DNA of 64,000 bases from Fluviicoccus sp. (lineage in GTDB: Bacteria; Pseudomonadota; Gammaproteobacteria; Pseudomonadales; Moraxellaceae). Position 1 is the stretch's first letter. Each line of letters opens with the position of its first letter. Both the position numbers and the translations under genes were made by a program. Below are positions 1 through 9,429 of the stretch, piece by piece. The notes below the pieces were generated by a model. It saw only the letters and a list, made by a program, of their open reading frames with translations, was not told where the DNA came from and made no database searches. The DNA lies in NCBI RefSeq assembly GCF_030646115.1, contig NZ_JAUSMX010000002.1:434001-498000 (forward strand), read 5' to 3'.

Positions 1-168
1 TTCTGTCATGGTGCTGAGCGCTTGCGGCTCAGCCGCCAAAAACGGTTGGCCGGTTGGCGCGGACGATAGCAAGGGCTGATTCTCGTCTTCCTCCGCCAAG
101 GCATCCAGAGACGCCAGATTCCCCAGCAACAGGGCGCTGCTTGACCATGACGTCCATCCGCTGACCAT
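1..168 (-). CDS. Unidentified protein, N-terminal part only (runs off left edge)
   Basis: An open frame of 56 codons begins at ATG 168-166 and stays open to base 1, so the C-terminus lies outside the window. A purine-rich GGGG lies just upstream of the ATG, and the gene starts 38 bases after the serC stop on the same strand, so it could be read from the same transcript. The predicted start has a short Leu/Ala-rich stretch (residues 13-24) followed by an acidic patch (EEDE). I do not recognise it. In many gammaproteobacteria pheA follows serC, but this N-terminus does not look like chorismate mutase. It could also be a chance open frame. Confidence 0.4.
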   Translation of the reverse strand, partial: MVSGWTSWSSSALLLGNLASLDALAEEDENQPLLSSAPTGQPFLAAEPQALSTMTE

Positions 169-205
169 CGCACTACCCCGTTGTTGACGCTTTTGCTGGA
201 TGGAC

Positions 206-1282
206 TCAGCCGTTTCGACGGGAAAAATCCGTCATGAAGGCAATCAGGGCGTCCACACCCTCTTCCGGTACGGCATTGTAAATGCTGGCGCGCATGCCGC
301 CCACCGAGCGGTGACCGGCCAGATTCAGCAGCCCGGCGGCTTCGGCTTCCTTGAGGAAGGTCTTTTCCAGTTCCGGCTTGGCCAGGGTGAACGGCACGTT
401 CATCATCGAACGGTTGGGCAGCGCCACCGGGTTGCCATAGAACTCATTACCATCAATAGCGGCATAAAGCTTGGCAGCCTTGCGGCGGTTGATCTCGCCC
501 ATCTTTTCCACGCCGCCCTGGGCCTTCAACCACTGGAATACCAAACCGGACAGGTACCAGGCATAGGTCGACGGCGTGTTGTACATGGAACCGTTGTCAG
601 CTTGCACCTTGTAGTCAAGCATGGTCGGCGTACCGGGGATAACCTGCCCCAGCAGGTCTTCACGCACAATCACCACCACTAGACCGGCCGGGCCAATATT
701 TTTCTGCGCACCGGCGTAGATCAGGCCGAACTTCGAAACATCCAGCGGCTCAGCCAGGATAATTGACGAATAGTCGGCCACCAGCGGCACATTGCTGTCG
801 GGGATGAAGTCGAACTGCACACCGTGAATGGTTTCATTGGGCGTGTAATGCAGGTAGGCGGCATCCGGATTGACCTGCCAAGACGCGACGTCCGGCACCT
901 TGCGGAAACCGTTGGCTTCGTCCGAGGCGACGACATTGACCTGGCAGAACTTCTTCGCTTCCTTGATCGCCTTGTCGGACCACATGCCGGTGTTGACGTA
1001 GTCCGCCGTGGTCTTGCCGCGCAGCAGGTTCATCGGGATCATCGCGAACTGTTGCGACGCGCCGCCCTGCAGGAACAAAACCTTGTAATTGGCGGGGATG
1101 TTCATCAGGTCGCGCAGGTCCTGCTCGGCCTGTTCAGCAATGGCGACGTAGTCGGCGCTGCGATGGCTCATTTCCATCACGGATAAACCCTTGCCGTGAT
1201 AGTCCAGCATCTCGGCCTGGGCTTGTTTCAGAACGGCTTCGGGCAGCGCGGCGGGGCCGGCGCAGAAATTGTAGGCTCGCAT
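206..1282 (-). CDS. serC: Phosphoserine aminotransferase
   Basis: Class V, PLP-dependent aminotransferase that makes O-phosphoserine from 3-phosphohydroxypyruvate and glutamate (serine pathway); the family also acts in pyridoxine synthesis. The protein begins MRAYNFCAGPAALP, the typical SerC start, and contains the PLP-lysine context YAGAQKNIGPAG and the C-terminal HRSVGGMRASIYNA motif. About 358 residues, normal for the family. I chose ATG 1282 because AGGAA lies 6-10 bases upstream; a TTG seven codons earlier is in frame but has no better ribosome site. It follows gyrA by 84 bases on the same strand, the usual gyrA-serC order in Pseudomonas-type genomes. Transcript probably shared with gyrA, or started in the gap. 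Confidence 0.97.
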   Translation of the reverse strand: MRAYNFCAGPAALPEAVLKQAQAEMLDYHGKGLSVMEMSHRSADYVAIAEQAEQDLRDLMNIPANYKVLFLQGGASQQFAMIPMNLLRGKTTADYVNTGMWSDKAIKEAKKFCQVNVVASDEANGFRKVPDVASWQVNPDAAYLHYTPNETIHGVQFDFIPDSNVPLVADYSSIILAEPLDVSKFGLIYAGAQKNIGPAGLVVVIVREDLLGQVIPGTPTMLDYKVQADNGSMYNTPSTYAWYLSGLVFQWLKAQGGVEKMGEINRRKAAKLYAAIDGNEFYGNPVALPNRSMMNVPFTLAKPELEKTFLKEAEAAGLLNLAGHRSVGGMRASIYNAVPEEGVDALIAFMTDFSRRNG

Positions 1283-1337
1283 CTGGATTTCCTGCGGTTT
1301 CAAAGAAATAAGGGGGAAAACCCCGGCCCGATGGGCC

Positions 1338-1356
1338 GCCCCCTTTCCAAGGGGGC
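1338..1356 (-). other. Hairpin between gyrA and serC
   Basis: A perfect 8-bp stem (GCCCCCTT / AAGGGGGC) with a 3-base loop lies 11 bases after the gyrA stop. No T-run follows on the minus strand, so it is not a standard intrinsic terminator. It may stabilise the gyrA 3' end or attenuate reading into serC. Function is inferred. Confidence 0.4.
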
Positions 1357-1366
1357 TATTAAGGGG

Positions 1367-4051
1367 TCAGGCTTCGTCAGGTGATTCGTCGCCGGCGCCG
1401 TCATCGGTTTCAGGCTCGTCAGCCGCGTCGTCAGCAACCGCTTCGGGTTCGTCGGCAGCGGAATCAGCCGCAGGCGCGGACACCGCCTCACCCGCCTCGC
1501 CAAGGAACTCGTCCTCTTCTTCGGGCTCATCCAGACAGACGACACCCACCAGCTTCTCTTCATCAGACAAGCGGATCAGCATCACGCCCTGGGTGTTGCG
1601 CGACATGGTCCGGATTTCGGAAACCCGGGTGCGCACCAGCGTGCCCAGATCGGAAATCAGCAGCAGTTCATTGCCGTCACGCACCACCACCGCACCGACC
1701 AGCTCGCCGTTACGCTCGCTGGTCTGTACGGCGATAACGCCCTGACCGCCGCGCAGGCGGTGCGGGTAGTCGCTGACCTTGCTGCGCTTGCCAAAACCGT
1801 TGGCGCAGGCAGTGAGGATATCGGCATCTTCCGGCGCCACGCACAACGACACGATACGGGCGGCGTCAGGAATACGCATGCCGCGCACGCCCATGGCGGA
1901 ACGTCCCACAACACGGACATCGGACTCGTGGAAGCGGATGGCCTTGCCTTCATTACTGAACAGCATGATGTCCTGATTACCGTCGGTAATCTCGACACCG
2001 ATCAGCTGGTTGTCGCCCTGCAGTTCAATGGCAATCAGGCCGCTGCTGCGGGGACGAGAGAACGCAGCCAGATCGACGCGCTTGACCGTACCGTCGCTGG
2101 TGGCCATGAACACGTAATTGCCTTCGGCATATTCGCGCAACGGCAGGATGGCCGACACCTTCTCGCCTTCCTGCAACGGCAGGATATTGACCAGCGGCTT
2201 GCCCTTGGCGCCACGCCCGGCCTGCGGCAATTCATACGCCTTCAGCCAGTACACTTTACCCAACGAAGTGAAATACAAAATGGTGTCGTGCGTGCTGACT
2301 ACCAGCAGATGCTCGATGTAATCCTCATCTTTCATGGCCGTGGCCGACTTGCCGCGACCGCCGCGTTTCTGGGCGCGGTAATCGCTGAGCGGCTGAATCT
2401 TGGCGTAACCGGTGTGCGAAATGGTCAGCACCACCGATTCCTCCGTGATGAGGTCTTCCATGCTCAGGTCGAGGCGGGAAGCGATGATCTCGGTGCGACG
2501 CTTGTCGCCGTAGGAATCCAGCACCTGACGCAACTCACCGCGAATCACATCCATCAGCAGCTTGGCGTCGGCCAGAATGGCCAGCAGACCGGCGATCTTG
2601 ACCAGCAGCTCTTCGTACTCACCCAGCAGCTTGTCCTGCTCCAGACCGGTCAGGCGTTGCAGCTTGAGGTCGAGGATAGCCTGCGCCTGATCCAGTGACA
2701 GCCGATAGCCGTTTTCCTGCATGCCCAGGTAGTCTTCCAGCGTTTCCGGACGGCAGGCGTTCATGTCGCCGGCGCGTTCCAGCAAGGCCATCACACCGCC
2801 TTCCTTCCACAGCTTGGCCATCAGCTTGTCGCGGGCCTCGTTGCCGGTAGCTGAGGACTTGATCAGTTCGATAACTTCATCAATATTCGCCAGTGCAACC
2901 GCCAAGCCTTCCAGGATATGGCCGCGTTCACGAGCCTTACGCAGTTCATAGACGGTGCGACGGGTCACCACTTCACGGCGGTGACGCACAAAGGCGGAAA
3001 TCAGATCCTTCAGGTTAAGAATGCGCGGTTGGCCATCCACCAGCGCCAGCATGTTGAAGCTGAAGGAGCTTTCCAGCGGTGTCTGCGCGAACAGGTTGTT
3101 CACCACCACTTCCGCCACTTCACCGCGCTTCACTTCAATAACGATGCGCATGCCGTCCTTGTCGGACTCGTCACGCAGTTCGCTGATGCCTTCCAGCTTC
3201 TTGTCTTTCACCAGCTCGGCGATCTTTTCAATGACGCGCGCCTTGTTCAGCTGGTAGGGAATTTCGGTAAAGATGATCGACTGGCGGCCGGTCTTGCCAT
3301 CCACTTCAATGTGGTGCTTGGCGCGGACAATGATGCGGCCGCGACCGGTACGGTAGGCTTCGACAATACCGGCACGGCCGTTGATGATGGCGCCGGTGGG
3401 GAAATCGGGGCCGGTGACAAATTCCATCAGCCCTTCAATGCTGATTTCTTCATCATCAATGAACGCCAGGCAGGCGTTGACCACTTCCGTCAGGTTGTGC
3501 GGCGGAATATTGGTGGCCATGCCGACCGCGATACCGCTGCTGCCATTGACCAGCAGGTTGGGAATGCGGGTGGGCATCACCGCCGGAATCATTTCGGTGC
3601 CGTCGTAGTTGGGCACCCAATCAACGGTTTCCTTTTCCAGGTCGGCCAGCAGGTCGTGGGCCAGCTTGGTCATGCGCACTTCGGTGTAACGCATGGCGGC
3701 CGGGGCATCGCCGTCCACCGAGCCGAAGTTGCCCTGGCCGTCCACCAGCAGGTAGCGCAGGCTGAAGGGTTGCGCCATGCGGACGATGGTGTCGTACACC
3801 GCCGAGTCGCCGTGCGGGTGGTATTTACCGATGACGTCACCAACCACACGGGCCGATTTCTTGTAGGGCTTGTTCCAGTCGTTACCCAGCTCGTGCATGG
3901 CGAACAGCACGCGCCGGTGCACGGGCTTCAGGCCGTCGCGCACATCGGGCAGTGCACGGCCGACAATCACGCTCATGGCGTAGTCGAGGTAGGACTGACG
4001 GAGTTCGTCTTCAATATTGACGGGAACAATTTCTGCGGCAAAATCGGTCAT
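1367..4051 (-). CDS. gyrA: DNA gyrase subunit A
   Basis: Breaks and rejoins DNA in the GyrA2GyrB2 type II topoisomerase that introduces negative supercoils. The 894-residue protein has the N-terminal breakage-reunion domain with the active-site tyrosine in RYTEVRM (Tyr122, same numbering as E. coli), the quinolone-resistance region [20 protein letters not shown] with Ser83 and Asp87 both wild type, a GyrA-box-type QKRGGRGK sequence, and the beta-pinwheel C-terminal domain. It ends in an acidic Ala/Asp/Glu-rich tail of about 50 residues. It is divergent from ubiG, as in E. coli and Pseudomonas. Confidence 0.98.
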   Translation of the reverse strand: MTDFAAEIVPVNIEDELRQSYLDYAMSVIVGRALPDVRDGLKPVHRRVLFAMHELGNDWNKPYKKSARVVGDVIGKYHPHGDSAVYDTIVRMAQPFSLRYLLVDGQGNFGSVDGDAPAAMRYTEVRMTKLAHDLLADLEKETVDWVPNYDGTEMIPAVMPTRIPNLLVNGSSGIAVGMATNIPPHNLTEVVNACLAFIDDEEISIEGLMEFVTGPDFPTGAIINGRAGIVEAYRTGRGRIIVRAKHHIEVDGKTGRQSIIFTEIPYQLNKARVIEKIAELVKDKKLEGISELRDESDKDGMRIVIEVKRGEVAEVVVNNLFAQTPLESSFSFNMLALVDGQPRILNLKDLISAFVRHRREVVTRRTVYELRKARERGHILEGLAVALANIDEVIELIKSSATGNEARDKLMAKLWKEGGVMALLERAGDMNACRPETLEDYLGMQENGYRLSLDQAQAILDLKLQRLTGLEQDKLLGEYEELLVKIAGLLAILADAKLLMDVIRGELRQVLDSYGDKRRTEIIASRLDLSMEDLITEESVVLTISHTGYAKIQPLSDYRAQKRGGRGKSATAMKDEDYIEHLLVVSTHDTILYFTSLGKVYWLKAYELPQAGRGAKGKPLVNILPLQEGEKVSAILPLREYAEGNYVFMATSDGTVKRVDLAAFSRPRSSGLIAIELQGDNQLIGVEITDGNQDIMLFSNEGKAIRFHESDVRVVGRSAMGVRGMRIPDAARIVSLCVAPEDADILTACANGFGKRSKVSDYPHRLRGGQGVIAVQTSERNGELVGAVVVRDGNELLLISDLGTLVRTRVSEIRTMSRNTQGVMLIRLSDEEKLVGVVCLDEPEEEDEFLGEAGEAVSAPAADSAADEPEAVADDAADEPETDDGAGDESPDEA

Positions 4052-4119
4052 ACAAGCTCTCGGATTCGGGACGGCGCCGTCGGTATTCTGTCTTTGTACC
4101 GGCGCTTTTCAAGCGCGGA

Positions 4120-4125
4120 AATATA
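4120..4125 (-). promoter_or_regulatory. Candidate -10 box of the gyrA promoter
   Basis: TATATT on the minus strand, about 70 bases before the gyrA start, matches the sigma-70 -10 consensus at five of six positions. No clear -35 box is seen at the right distance. This is the only good -10 match I noticed in the short divergent region. Confidence 0.35.
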
Positions 4126-4206
4126 CCATATCCGGAGGGTGTGTGGGGGGCCTCTGCACCCTCTCCCGCCTCCGCGTCAAACAGCTGTATGCAAAACAGT
4201 CTGGCG

Positions 4207-4236
4207 TTGTGGCAGTGCACTGCTTTCCCGTTATAC
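4207..4236 (+). promoter_or_regulatory. Candidate sigma-70 promoter of ubiG
   Basis: TTGTGG (4207-4212) and TTATAC (4231-4236) are separated by 18 bases and point toward ubiG, 29 bases before its start. An AGGA ribosome site lies just before the ATG at 4266. Confidence 0.5.
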
Positions 4237-4265
4237 TTCGGTCAGAAAAATTCAGGACACCCCCG

Positions 4266-4967
4266 ATGACCACGCTCAATGTTGATCCCGCCGAAATTGC
4301 CAAGTTTGAAGCCCTGGCCGCCCGCTGGTGGGATGCCGACTCCGAATTCAAGCCGCTGCACCAGATCAACCCCCTGAGACTGAACTGGATTGATGAACGT
4401 TCCGCCCTGAGCGGCAAACGGGTGCTGGATGTCGGTTGCGGCGGCGGCATCCTTGCCGAATCCATGGCTCGCCGAGGGGCACAAGTGCTGGGCATCGACA
4501 TGGGAGAAGCACCGCTGGCCGTGGGCCGCCTGCACGCCGCACAGGCGGGAGTTGAGAATCTGGAATACCGCCAAGTCCCGGTTGAACAACTGGCTGAGGA
4601 GCAACCCCAGTCCTTTGATGTCGTCACCTGCATGGAAATGCTGGAACACGTGCCCGACCCGGCTTCCATCATCCGCGCCTGCCGGCAACTGGTTAAACCG
4701 GGCGGTCATGTATTTTTCTCCACCATCAACCGCAACCCCAAGTCCTACCTGTTTGCCATTGTCGGCGCGGAATATGTGCTGCGCATGCTGCCCAAGGGCA
4801 CCCACGAATACGCCAAGTTCATCCGCCCCTCGGAGCTGGCCTCCTGGATTCGCGCCGCCGGATTGAACCTGCAGCAAAGTACCGGCCTGCATTACAACCC
4901 GCTGACCAAATATTACTGGCTGGCGCCAAATGTCGATGTCAATTACATGGTCCATACCACCAATTAA
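4266..4967 (+). CDS. ubiG: Ubiquinone biosynthesis O-methyltransferase
   Basis: SAM-dependent enzyme that performs both O-methylations of ubiquinone synthesis. The protein starts [19 protein letters not shown] and has the UbiG signature RWWD, then SAM motif [14 protein letters not shown] (about residue 55), the EMLEHVPDP motif, and the [12 protein letters not shown] and [20 protein letters not shown] blocks. It is 233 residues, the usual length. ATG 4266 was chosen for its match to the family start and an AGGA 8 bases upstream; the longer open frame starting at 4017 overlaps gyrA and is not supported. It is divergent from gyrA, the same arrangement as in E. coli. Confidence 0.97.
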   Translation: MTTLNVDPAEIAKFEALAARWWDADSEFKPLHQINPLRLNWIDERSALSGKRVLDVGCGGGILAESMARRGAQVLGIDMGEAPLAVGRLHAAQAGVENLEYRQVPVEQLAEEQPQSFDVVTCMEMLEHVPDPASIIRACRQLVKPGGHVFFSTINRNPKSYLFAIVGAEYVLRMLPKGTHEYAKFIRPSELASWIRAAGLNLQQSTGLHYNPLTKYYWLAPNVDVNYMVHTTN

Positions 4968-5047
4968 CCGGCGTTTAGCCCATATCCCGATTGAGTCCGG
5001 TTCGGGGTGGCTGTAATATTCATTACAACCATCACGAGCCTGCAACC

Positions 5048-5887
5048 ATGCATCCCATTCCCTCCATTCAGCAAGCCGTCTGGCAGGCGGCCGACGAACT
5101 GATGTCGCAAGGCCAGCGCCCCACGGTCGCCAGTGTCCGTGAAATCACCCGTCGCGGCAGCGCCGGCACCATCAACGATGCCCTGAAAGTCTGGTGGGAG
5201 AATCTGGCCGAACGGCTGAGCAATCGCATTCCGCAACCCGAAGTTCCCGAACCGGTGGTTGAACTGACCCGGCAATTATGGGAACGGGCTCTGGAACACG
5301 GTGAAAAGGCCTTTGAGCAGTTGCGTACCGATGCCTTGGAACAGGTACGAGTCGCGGGTGAAGACCGTCACGACGCCCTCTCCGCCCTGGAGCAATCCGG
5401 CCTTCGTTATCAGGAACTGGAGCAACGCTATGCGGCGCTGGAAGCCGGCGAACGGGACATGCTGGCGCGGTTGTCCAGCGAAACCGCCTTGCGGCAGGAG
5501 CTGGAAGTCCGGCTGGAAAGCCGACAGCAGGCGTTCAATGAACTGGATCAGGCGCGCGGCCAGTTGGAAAAAGAGCTGGCGTTACTGGCAGCGCAATACC
5601 GGAATGTGGAGTTGGAACAGCAGCGTCAGTCAGACTCCCTGACCCGGCAGCTGACGGAACAGCGGGAACATTACGAAGCCGTGCTGCGCATGCAGCAGCA
5701 AGGTCTGGAAGACAGTGAAGGCCGATTGGCGCTGACGGAAATGCAACTGATGGAGACCCAGACCCTGCTGCGTCTGGAACAGCAACGGCTGGCGTCACTG
5801 CAGGAAGAGAATACGCGGCTTAAAATCGAATCAAGGCATCCATTGTCCAAACGCGACAACCTGAAGGCGCGGTTGCGGCGGGTCTAG
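5048..5887 (+). CDS. KfrA-type N-terminal DNA-binding, coiled-coil protein
   Basis: 279 residues. The first ~60 residues (IQQAVWQAADELMSQGQRPT..VREITRRGSAGTINDALKVWW) match the KfrA_N helix-turn-helix domain, best known from KfrA, an autoregulated DNA-binding protein of plasmids such as RK2. Residues from about 85 to 265 are rich in Glu, Gln, Arg and Leu with heptad-like spacing, predicting a long coiled coil. The C-terminus is basic (RDNLKARLRRV). Chromosomal homologues exist in Pseudomonas-like bacteria, where their role is not well defined; nucleoid organisation or transcription control is plausible. It lies 80 bases after ubiG, and converges on murB with a 7-base gap. ATG 5048 is preferred over an upstream in-frame start at 4991 because the domain begins here. 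Confidence 0.75.
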   Translation: MHPIPSIQQAVWQAADELMSQGQRPTVASVREITRRGSAGTINDALKVWWENLAERLSNRIPQPEVPEPVVELTRQLWERALEHGEKAFEQLRTDALEQVRVAGEDRHDALSALEQSGLRYQELEQRYAALEAGERDMLARLSSETALRQELEVRLESRQQAFNELDQARGQLEKELALLAAQYRNVELEQQRQSDSLTRQLTEQREHYEAVLRMQQQGLEDSEGRLALTEMQLMETQTLLRLEQQRLASLQEENTRLKIESRHPLSKRDNLKARLRRV

Positions 5888-5894
5888 CGGCAAC

Positions 5895-6914
5895 TCAGCC
5901 GACAATCACCGGTTCAATTTCCAGCGCGACTCCGAATTTATCAGAAACATCCCGCTGGATGGCCGCTGCCAGAGTCAGTATGTCGCAGCCGGTGGCTTTG
6001 CCCCGGTTCACCAGAACCAAGGCTTGCTTGTCATAGACCCCGGCTTCCCCCAGAGTTTTGCCCTTCCAGCCTGCCCGCTCAATCAGCCAACCGGCAGCCA
6101 GTTTCACCCCGGAGGCTTGCGGATAGGCTGGAAGTTCGGGGAAATCCTGCCTAAGCCGATCGAATTGGGCGGTTGGCACCACCGGGTTCTTGAAGAAGCT
6201 CCCGGCATTTCCAATCTGCGCCGGGTCGGGCAACTTGCTGCGGCGGATGGCGATAATGGCGTCGGCCACCTGCCGTGGCGAGGGCCGGTCCACGCCGGTC
6301 GCCTGTAGCTGTCGGCGGATATCACCGTATTCGGCATGGGCCAAGGGCCGCTGTGACAGCCGGAAGCGGACACGGGTGATAATCCACTGTCCGGCCGCAT
6401 CCTGCTTGAAAATACTGTCACGATAGGCGAAACGACATTCAGCGGCGGTGAAATCTCTGGTAACTCCGGTTTCGCGATGCATGGCCGTCAGACCACATAG
6501 ACTGTCCTTCACCTCCACACCGTAAGCCCCGATGTTCTGCACCGGCGCCGCCCCGACCGTGCCGGGAATCAGCGACAGGTTTTCCAGCCCGTACCATCCC
6601 TGAGCCAGGCAGTACTGAACGAAGTCATGCCAGATCTCCCCGGCAGCGGCCTCAACCACAACCTCATCCTGAGTGGCTGACAGCCGTTGGATGCCTTTTT
6701 GCCGCATCACAAGAACCAGCCCCGGAAAATCGCCCCGCAGCACCATGTTGCTGCCACTTCCCAACACCATCAACGGCAGGTTGCGGGCCGTCACTGACAG
6801 CAACAGGAAGCGCAATTCGGCATCACTATCAACCAAGGCCAGAAACCGGGTCTGCGCCTTGATGCCGAAGGTGTTGTAACGGGTTAAAGGCTGACTCTCA
6901 AGAAACATGGGCAT
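5895..6914 (-). CDS. murB: UDP-N-acetylenolpyruvoylglucosamine reductase
   Basis: FAD- and NADPH-dependent enzyme that makes UDP-N-acetylmuramate for peptidoglycan. Key family blocks are present: YNTFGI near the start, the FAD-binding GSGSNMVL, ENLSLIPGTVGAAPVQNIGAYGVE, FAYRDSIFK, the catalytic-serine region GNAGSFFKNP, and KLAAGWLIE. About 339 residues, similar to the E. coli type. Two ATGs (6914 and 6908) fit; the one at 6908 has GGA at better spacing, so the start is uncertain by two codons. It is the last gene of the long lipid A/envelope operon and begins 12 bases after the phosphatase stop. Confidence 0.96.
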   Translation of the reverse strand: MPMFLESQPLTRYNTFGIKAQTRFLALVDSDAELRFLLLSVTARNLPLMVLGSGSNMVLRGDFPGLVLVMRQKGIQRLSATQDEVVVEAAAGEIWHDFVQYCLAQGWYGLENLSLIPGTVGAAPVQNIGAYGVEVKDSLCGLTAMHRETGVTRDFTAAECRFAYRDSIFKQDAAGQWIITRVRFRLSQRPLAHAEYGDIRRQLQATGVDRPSPRQVADAIIAIRRSKLPDPAQIGNAGSFFKNPVVPTAQFDRLRQDFPELPAYPQASGVKLAAGWLIERAGWKGKTLGEAGVYDKQALVLVNRGKATGCDILTLAAAIQRDVSDKFGVALEIEPVIVG

Positions 6915-6926
6915 CTGTCCGGACAA

Positions 6927-7433
6927 TCAGCAAGCGCAGTTGATCAGGCCTTTTTCCTGAAGCAGGGTTTTCAGCAGGTTTTCAACTGCTGTCTCCACCA
7001 GGTCGAGCACGGCCTCAAAATCCTTTTCATCACCGCCATAGGGGTCCGGCACTTCGCCACCCTTGTTGACCGGATGATAATCCAGCAGATATTGCAGCCG
7101 GGCTTTCGGATTACGGCAATATTGCCGCACCTTTTCCATATCCCGCATGTTGCGGCGATCCATCACCAACACATAGTCGAAGTTTTCAAAGTCCGTGGGC
7201 TTGATGAAACGCGCACGCAATTTCGACAGGTCATATCCCTTGGCCTTGGCGTACTTCTGCGCCCGGCGGTCAGGCGGCTCCCCCACAAAATGGGCTGCCG
7301 AACCAGCCGAATCTATCTTGAACAGATCCGTCCAGCCGGATTTCTCCACCATTGAACGAAAAACCCCCTCCGCCGTGGGAGAGCGGCAAATATTGCCCGT
7401 ACATACGAACAATATCGAAATCTTGTCACTCAT
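6927..7433 (-). CDS. Low-molecular-weight protein-tyrosine phosphatase
   Basis: 168 residues. The catalytic P-loop VCTGNICRS (CX5R) lies at the N-terminus, and the general-acid loop is PDPYGG near residue 130. The family removes phosphate from tyrosine residues; in Gram-negatives members often act on BY-kinases controlling polysaccharide export, but no such kinase is in this window. I chose ATG 7433 (MSDKISILFVCTGN) because it places the P-loop at the usual position; the longer frame upstream only overlaps kdsB. It is between kdsB and murB, matching ptpA in the Pseudomonas operon. Confidence 0.9.
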   Translation of the reverse strand: MSDKISILFVCTGNICRSPTAEGVFRSMVEKSGWTDLFKIDSAGSAAHFVGEPPDRRAQKYAKAKGYDLSKLRARFIKPTDFENFDYVLVMDRRNMRDMEKVRQYCRNPKARLQYLLDYHPVNKGGEVPDPYGGDEKDFEAVLDLVETAVENLLKTLLQEKGLINCAC

Positions 7434-7446
7434 GCTGAAAACCTGA

Positions 7447-8205
7447 TTATGAATAAATTTGCCGGACCCGTTCCAGGTCTTCGGCCGTATCCACCCCTGG
7501 AGGGAGATTGGCAGACGCCAGATCGACATGAATACGCGCACCGTAGTACAGCGCCCGCAACTGCTCCAGCGCCTCCAGTTGCTCCAGCAAGGCCGGGGGC
7601 CACCCCACATACTGATGCAGAAACCGCACCCGGTAGGCATAAATACCCAGATGTCGCAGGTAAAGGTCGGGGGTCGGGAACGCTGTCACGCCGTCGCGGA
7701 AAGCATCCCTGGCCCAGGGAACACAGGCGCGACTAAAGTAGAGCGCCATATTCTGATGGTCACGGACCAGTTTGACGATATTAGGGTTGGTGAATTGCGT
7801 AACGTCATGTAACGGTTCCGCCAGCGTTGCCATGGATGCCTGAGGATGGGCCGCGAGGTTATCGGCCACCTGATTGATGACCTCGGGCGGAATCAACGGC
7901 TCATCGCCCTGGACATTGACGATAATGGCGTCGGCGGCCCACCCAAATTTGGCGGCGACCTCCTGCAAGCGATCGGTGCCGGAAGGATGATCCGGGGATG
8001 TCATCACCCACGGCGCTCCCGCCTTGTCAGCAGCTTCGGCAATGCGGCTATCATCGGTGGCGATGACGACAGACTGTGCGCCGCTCTGCACAGCTCGCTC
8101 ATAAACCCGGATCACCATCGGTTTACCGGCAATATCCAGCAAGGGCTTGCCGGGAAGGCGGGTTGAACCGAACCGCGCCGGAATTACAGCGTGGAAAGCG
8201 GTCAT
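7447..8205 (-). CDS. kdsB: 3-deoxy-manno-octulosonate cytidylyltransferase (CMP-KDO synthetase)
   Basis: Activates KDO with CTP before its transfer to lipid A. It begins [22 protein letters not shown], the nucleotide-binding signature, and contains the [13 protein letters not shown] block with the metal-binding aspartate and the RHLGIYAYR block. 252 residues, typical. The start codon overlaps the stop of the preceding small gene as ATGA, suggesting translational coupling. Confidence 0.97.
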   Translation of the reverse strand: MTAFHAVIPARFGSTRLPGKPLLDIAGKPMVIRVYERAVQSGAQSVVIATDDSRIAEAADKAGAPWVMTSPDHPSGTDRLQEVAAKFGWAADAIIVNVQGDEPLIPPEVINQVADNLAAHPQASMATLAEPLHDVTQFTNPNIVKLVRDHQNMALYFSRACVPWARDAFRDGVTAFPTPDLYLRHLGIYAYRVRFLHQYVGWPPALLEQLEALEQLRALYYGARIHVDLASANLPPGVDTAEDLERVRQIYS

Positions 8206-8411
8206 AACGGCATACCACCGGCATCATGTGACAGCTTTTCATCAAGGCTCAGCGGGCGGGCCTCGTTTTCCAGCATGACCGGAATTTCATCACGCACCGG
8301 GAAGGCCAAGGCGTCAGCCCGGCAGATCAATTCATTGCGTTCCCTGACGTAATGCAAGGGGCCCTTGCACAAGGGACAAACCAGAATTGCGAGCAGTTTT
8401 TTATCCAGCAT
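8202..8411 (-). CDS. ycaR: Trm112/YcaR-family small protein
   Basis: 69 residues, [19 protein letters not shown], resembling E. coli YcaR. A CxxC pair (CPLC) begins the fold, and the [17 protein letters not shown] block is the conserved second half of the family. Role is uncertain; Trm112-like proteins are small zinc-ribbon folds that support methyltransferases in other organisms. The gene sits between lpxK and kdsB as in E. coli and Pseudomonas. Its start overlaps the lpxK end by 11 bases; an ATG two codons earlier (8417) is also possible. Confidence 0.88.
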   Translation of the reverse strand: MLDKKLLAILVCPLCKGPLHYVRERNELICRADALAFPVRDEIPVMLENEARPLSLDEKLSHDAGGMPL

Positions 8412-9429
8412 GAGCATTCTTCTCCCGACAACGGCCCAGAAAGGCCTGCATGAATTCCACAAATTCCTGATCCGGTCTGGCGGTGACAGGCAGTTGCCAG
8501 ACCTGCTCTCCGGCAAAGTCACGACACTTGACGGCGTCCTTGGAGGTCATGACCACCGGCAAGCCATCGTCAAATGCCAAATCCGAGGGCACAAAACGGT
8601 GATGGTCCGGGAACGGATGGCGGATGACCCGAAACCCGGAATTCTCCAGTGTCGTGAAGAACCGCTCGGGGTTGCCGATACCCGCCACCGCATGCACTGT
8701 ATCCGGTGATGCGGGAGGTGACTCCGGAGATGCAACGCCGACAGGCATCAAGCCGGCGGACGCCAATGTGAAGAGGAAACGCGGCACCGGATCGGGAATC
8801 ACGCCCTTCAATGAAGCCATCTCGTGGGCGGAGCCGTTGACGATGACCGCATCGGCCCGCTTCAGCCGAGTCAGCGGTTCACGCAACGGCCCGGCTGGCA
8901 GTTGCATGCCGTTGCCGAACAAACGCTTGCCATCCACCACCACCAACTCCAGATCACGGCCAAGGGCATAATGCTGCAAACCATCATCACTAATGACGAT
9001 ATCGCACAAATTGTGTGCCAGCAGGTAGTCAACGGCTTGGGGGCGGTTGGGGTCAACCACCACCGGCACCCCGGTTTCCCGGCATATCAATAACGGTTCA
9101 TCACCCGACGCTTCGGGACGGGTTGCGGATGTTACCCGCAACGGATAGTCGGCTTTCCCGCCATAACCCCGGCTGACCACCGCAGGCCGGAAGCCTTCAC
9201 CCTGCAACAGCCGAACCAGATACAGCGTCAGCGGCGTCTTGCCCGTACCGCCAACGGTGATATTGCCGACAACAATGACCGGCACCGGAAAGCGGGTTGA
9301 CTTCAGCCAGGCCAGCCGGTAAGCCATGCGTCTGAATCCGGTCAGCAGCGCATACAACCACGAGAACGGCCGCAAAAGCTGGAGAAAGCCGCTATTGCGG
9401 TACCAGGCCTCCGCCAGATCGGGCCTCAT
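8401..9429 (-). CDS. lpxK: Tetraacyldisaccharide 4'-kinase
   Basis: Membrane-associated kinase that phosphorylates the 4' position of the lipid A precursor to give lipid IVA. The Walker A block [18 protein letters not shown] is near residue 55, followed by VVSRGYGG and the [14 protein letters not shown] block that carries catalytic Asp/His residues. 342 residues, typical. The N-terminal segment ([25 protein letters not shown]) is hydrophobic and fits the membrane anchor. It overlaps the msbA stop as ATGA. Confidence 0.97.
   Translation of the reverse strand: MRPDLAEAWYRNSGFLQLLRPFSWLYALLTGFRRMAYRLAWLKSTRFPVPVIVVGNITVGGTGKTPLTLYLVRLLQGEGFRPAVVSRGYGGKADYPLRVTSATRPEASGDEPLLICRETGVPVVVDPNRPQAVDYLLAHNLCDIVISDDGLQHYALGRDLELVVVDGKRLFGNGMQLPAGPLREPLTRLKRADAVIVNGSAHEMASLKGVIPDPVPRFLFTLASAGLMPVGVASPESPPASPDTVHAVAGIGNPERFFTTLENSGFRVIRHPFPDHHRFVPSDLAFDDGLPVVMTSKDAVKCRDFAGEQVWQLPVTARPDQEFVEFMQAFLGRCREKNAHAG

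Noticed and set aside
2918-4285. 455-codon plus-strand frame
   Set aside because: Shadow of gyrA on the opposite strand, typical of high-GC genes.
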